From the NCBI GenBank assembly GCA_002717685.1, contig PBBK01000011.1:1-7772 (forward strand): a stretch of DNA of 7,772 bases, read 5' to 3'. Shown here piece after piece: positions 7,224-7,772 of the stretch. Position 1 is the first letter of the stretch. Every line of letters starts with the position of its first letter. The notes beneath the pieces were generated by a model, which made no database searches, was not told the origin of the DNA, and worked only from the letters and a program-made list of their open reading frames with translations. The translations under genes were made by a program, and so were the position numbers. The DNA comes from Gammaproteobacteria bacterium. Its GTDB lineage: Bacteria; Pseudomonadota; Gammaproteobacteria; Woeseiales; Woeseiaceae.

Positions 7224-7772
7224 CTAACTACTGGATCCAACTATCCTTACTTCTTTTTTAAGAATAACATTATGCACTTTCAGTACAGTTTTTCGCATAA
7301 ATAAAATTAATTTTTCAATATCCTCTGCAGTAGCTGAACCAACATTTATAACAAAATTAGCATGTTTACTTGATATTTCTGCTCCACCAATCCTATACCC
7401 TTTAAGATTTGCTGATTCGATAAGGCGTGCCGCAAAATCTCCTGGGGGATTTTGAAAAACAGAACCACAACTTGGAAGCCCAATAGGTTGGGTATTTTTT
7501 CTTGCATTAATTATATCTTTTTGCTTTTCCATTGACGCCTCAAATTTTGGATCAAATAACATTTTAGCTTCTATAAACCACTCATTTTCAGGACCAAGAA
7601 CATTTCTATAGCTAACTTTGAAATCTTTTGGATTGCGAATTCTGATTTTTCCTTCTCTGTTAATAGTGTGAACTTCAAACACGTTATCCCATGTTTCATA
7701 ACCAAAAGCACCGGCATTCATAGATAGAGCGCCACCAATCGTCCCCGGAATACCTGAAAAAAACTCTGATGG
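7224..7772 (-). CDS. murB: UDP-N-acetylenolpyruvoylglucosamine reductase MurB, N-terminal part off the window
   Basis: MurB reduces UDP-GlcNAc-enolpyruvate to UDP-MurNAc with NADPH and FAD in the cytoplasm. The frame is open to the right edge, so 182 C-terminal residues are present and roughly the first 110-120 are missing. The fragment begins within the FAD-binding domain, with FSGIPGTIGGALSMNAGAFG including the GxPGxxGGA flavin motif. Next come SYRNVL, the usual substrate-side arginine motif, and LPSCGSVFQNPPG, whose serine is the proton donor of the reaction. The end LKKEVRIVG holds the conserved catalytic glutamate. HANFVINVGSATAEDI is the typical C-terminal domain block. The ATG at 7721 is an internal methionine (the M of ALSMNAG) and not the start. 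Together with the next gene 11 bp away, this is the dcw order. The fragment appears to lack the inserted tyrosine loop of E. coli-type MurB, which suggests the type II form. Confidence 0.96.
   Translation of the reverse strand, partial: PSEFFSGIPGTIGGALSMNAGAFGYETWDNVFEVHTINREGKIRIRNPKDFKVSYRNVLGPENEWFIEAKMLFDPKFEASMEKQKDIINARKNTQPIGLPSCGSVFQNPPGDFAARLIESANLKGYRIGGAEISSKHANFVINVGSATAEDIEKLILFMRKTVLKVHNVILKKEVRIVGSSS

Noticed and set aside
7221..7721. Start of murB at the ATG at 7721
   Set aside because: The frame continues upstream to the edge with the conserved SGIPGTIGGALS block, so that ATG is an internal codon.

Overview
The window is an AT-rich piece of a Gram-negative chromosome carrying housekeeping genes of cell-wall synthesis, division, lipid A synthesis, helicase loading and protein export. 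The gene order (murB-ddlB-ftsQ-ftsA, then lpxC, a DUF721/DciA gene and secA) is that of the distal end of the division and cell wall (dcw) cluster in gammaproteobacteria that use the DciA helicase loader, such as Pseudomonas. LpxC implies an outer membrane with lipid A. Low GC and short spacers suggest a compact, possibly free-living aquatic gammaproteobacterium; the species cannot be named from this sequence alone.

Layout from the right edge leftward on the minus strand: the C-terminal 182 residues of MurB (7224-7772, N-terminus off the window), DdlB (6265-7212), FtsQ (5497-6240) and FtsA (4215-5459, GTG start), spaced 11, 24 and 37 bp apart and evidently one operon. After a 127-bp spacer of about 13% GC comes lpxC (3176-4087). 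A short plus-strand gene for a DUF721/DciA-type protein (2863-3168) converges on lpxC with only 7 bp between the two stop codons. After a 185-bp divergent intergenic region, secA (1-2677, GTG start) runs leftward off the edge, cut inside its C-terminal zinc-binding motif, so only about a dozen residues are missing.

Together, MurB and DdlB make the UDP-MurNAc and D-Ala-D-Ala precursors of peptidoglycan, FtsQ and FtsA are divisome proteins, LpxC commits to lipid A synthesis, DciA loads DnaB and SecA drives export. The striking point is an absence: ftsZ, which nearly always lies between ftsA and lpxC in this cluster, is not there and leaves no recognisable remnant, although FtsA looks intact. 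A second point is that the DciA-like protein is only 101 residues long and seems to lack the C-terminal tail of better-known homologues. No mobile element, CRISPR array, RNA gene or novel multigene system was found.
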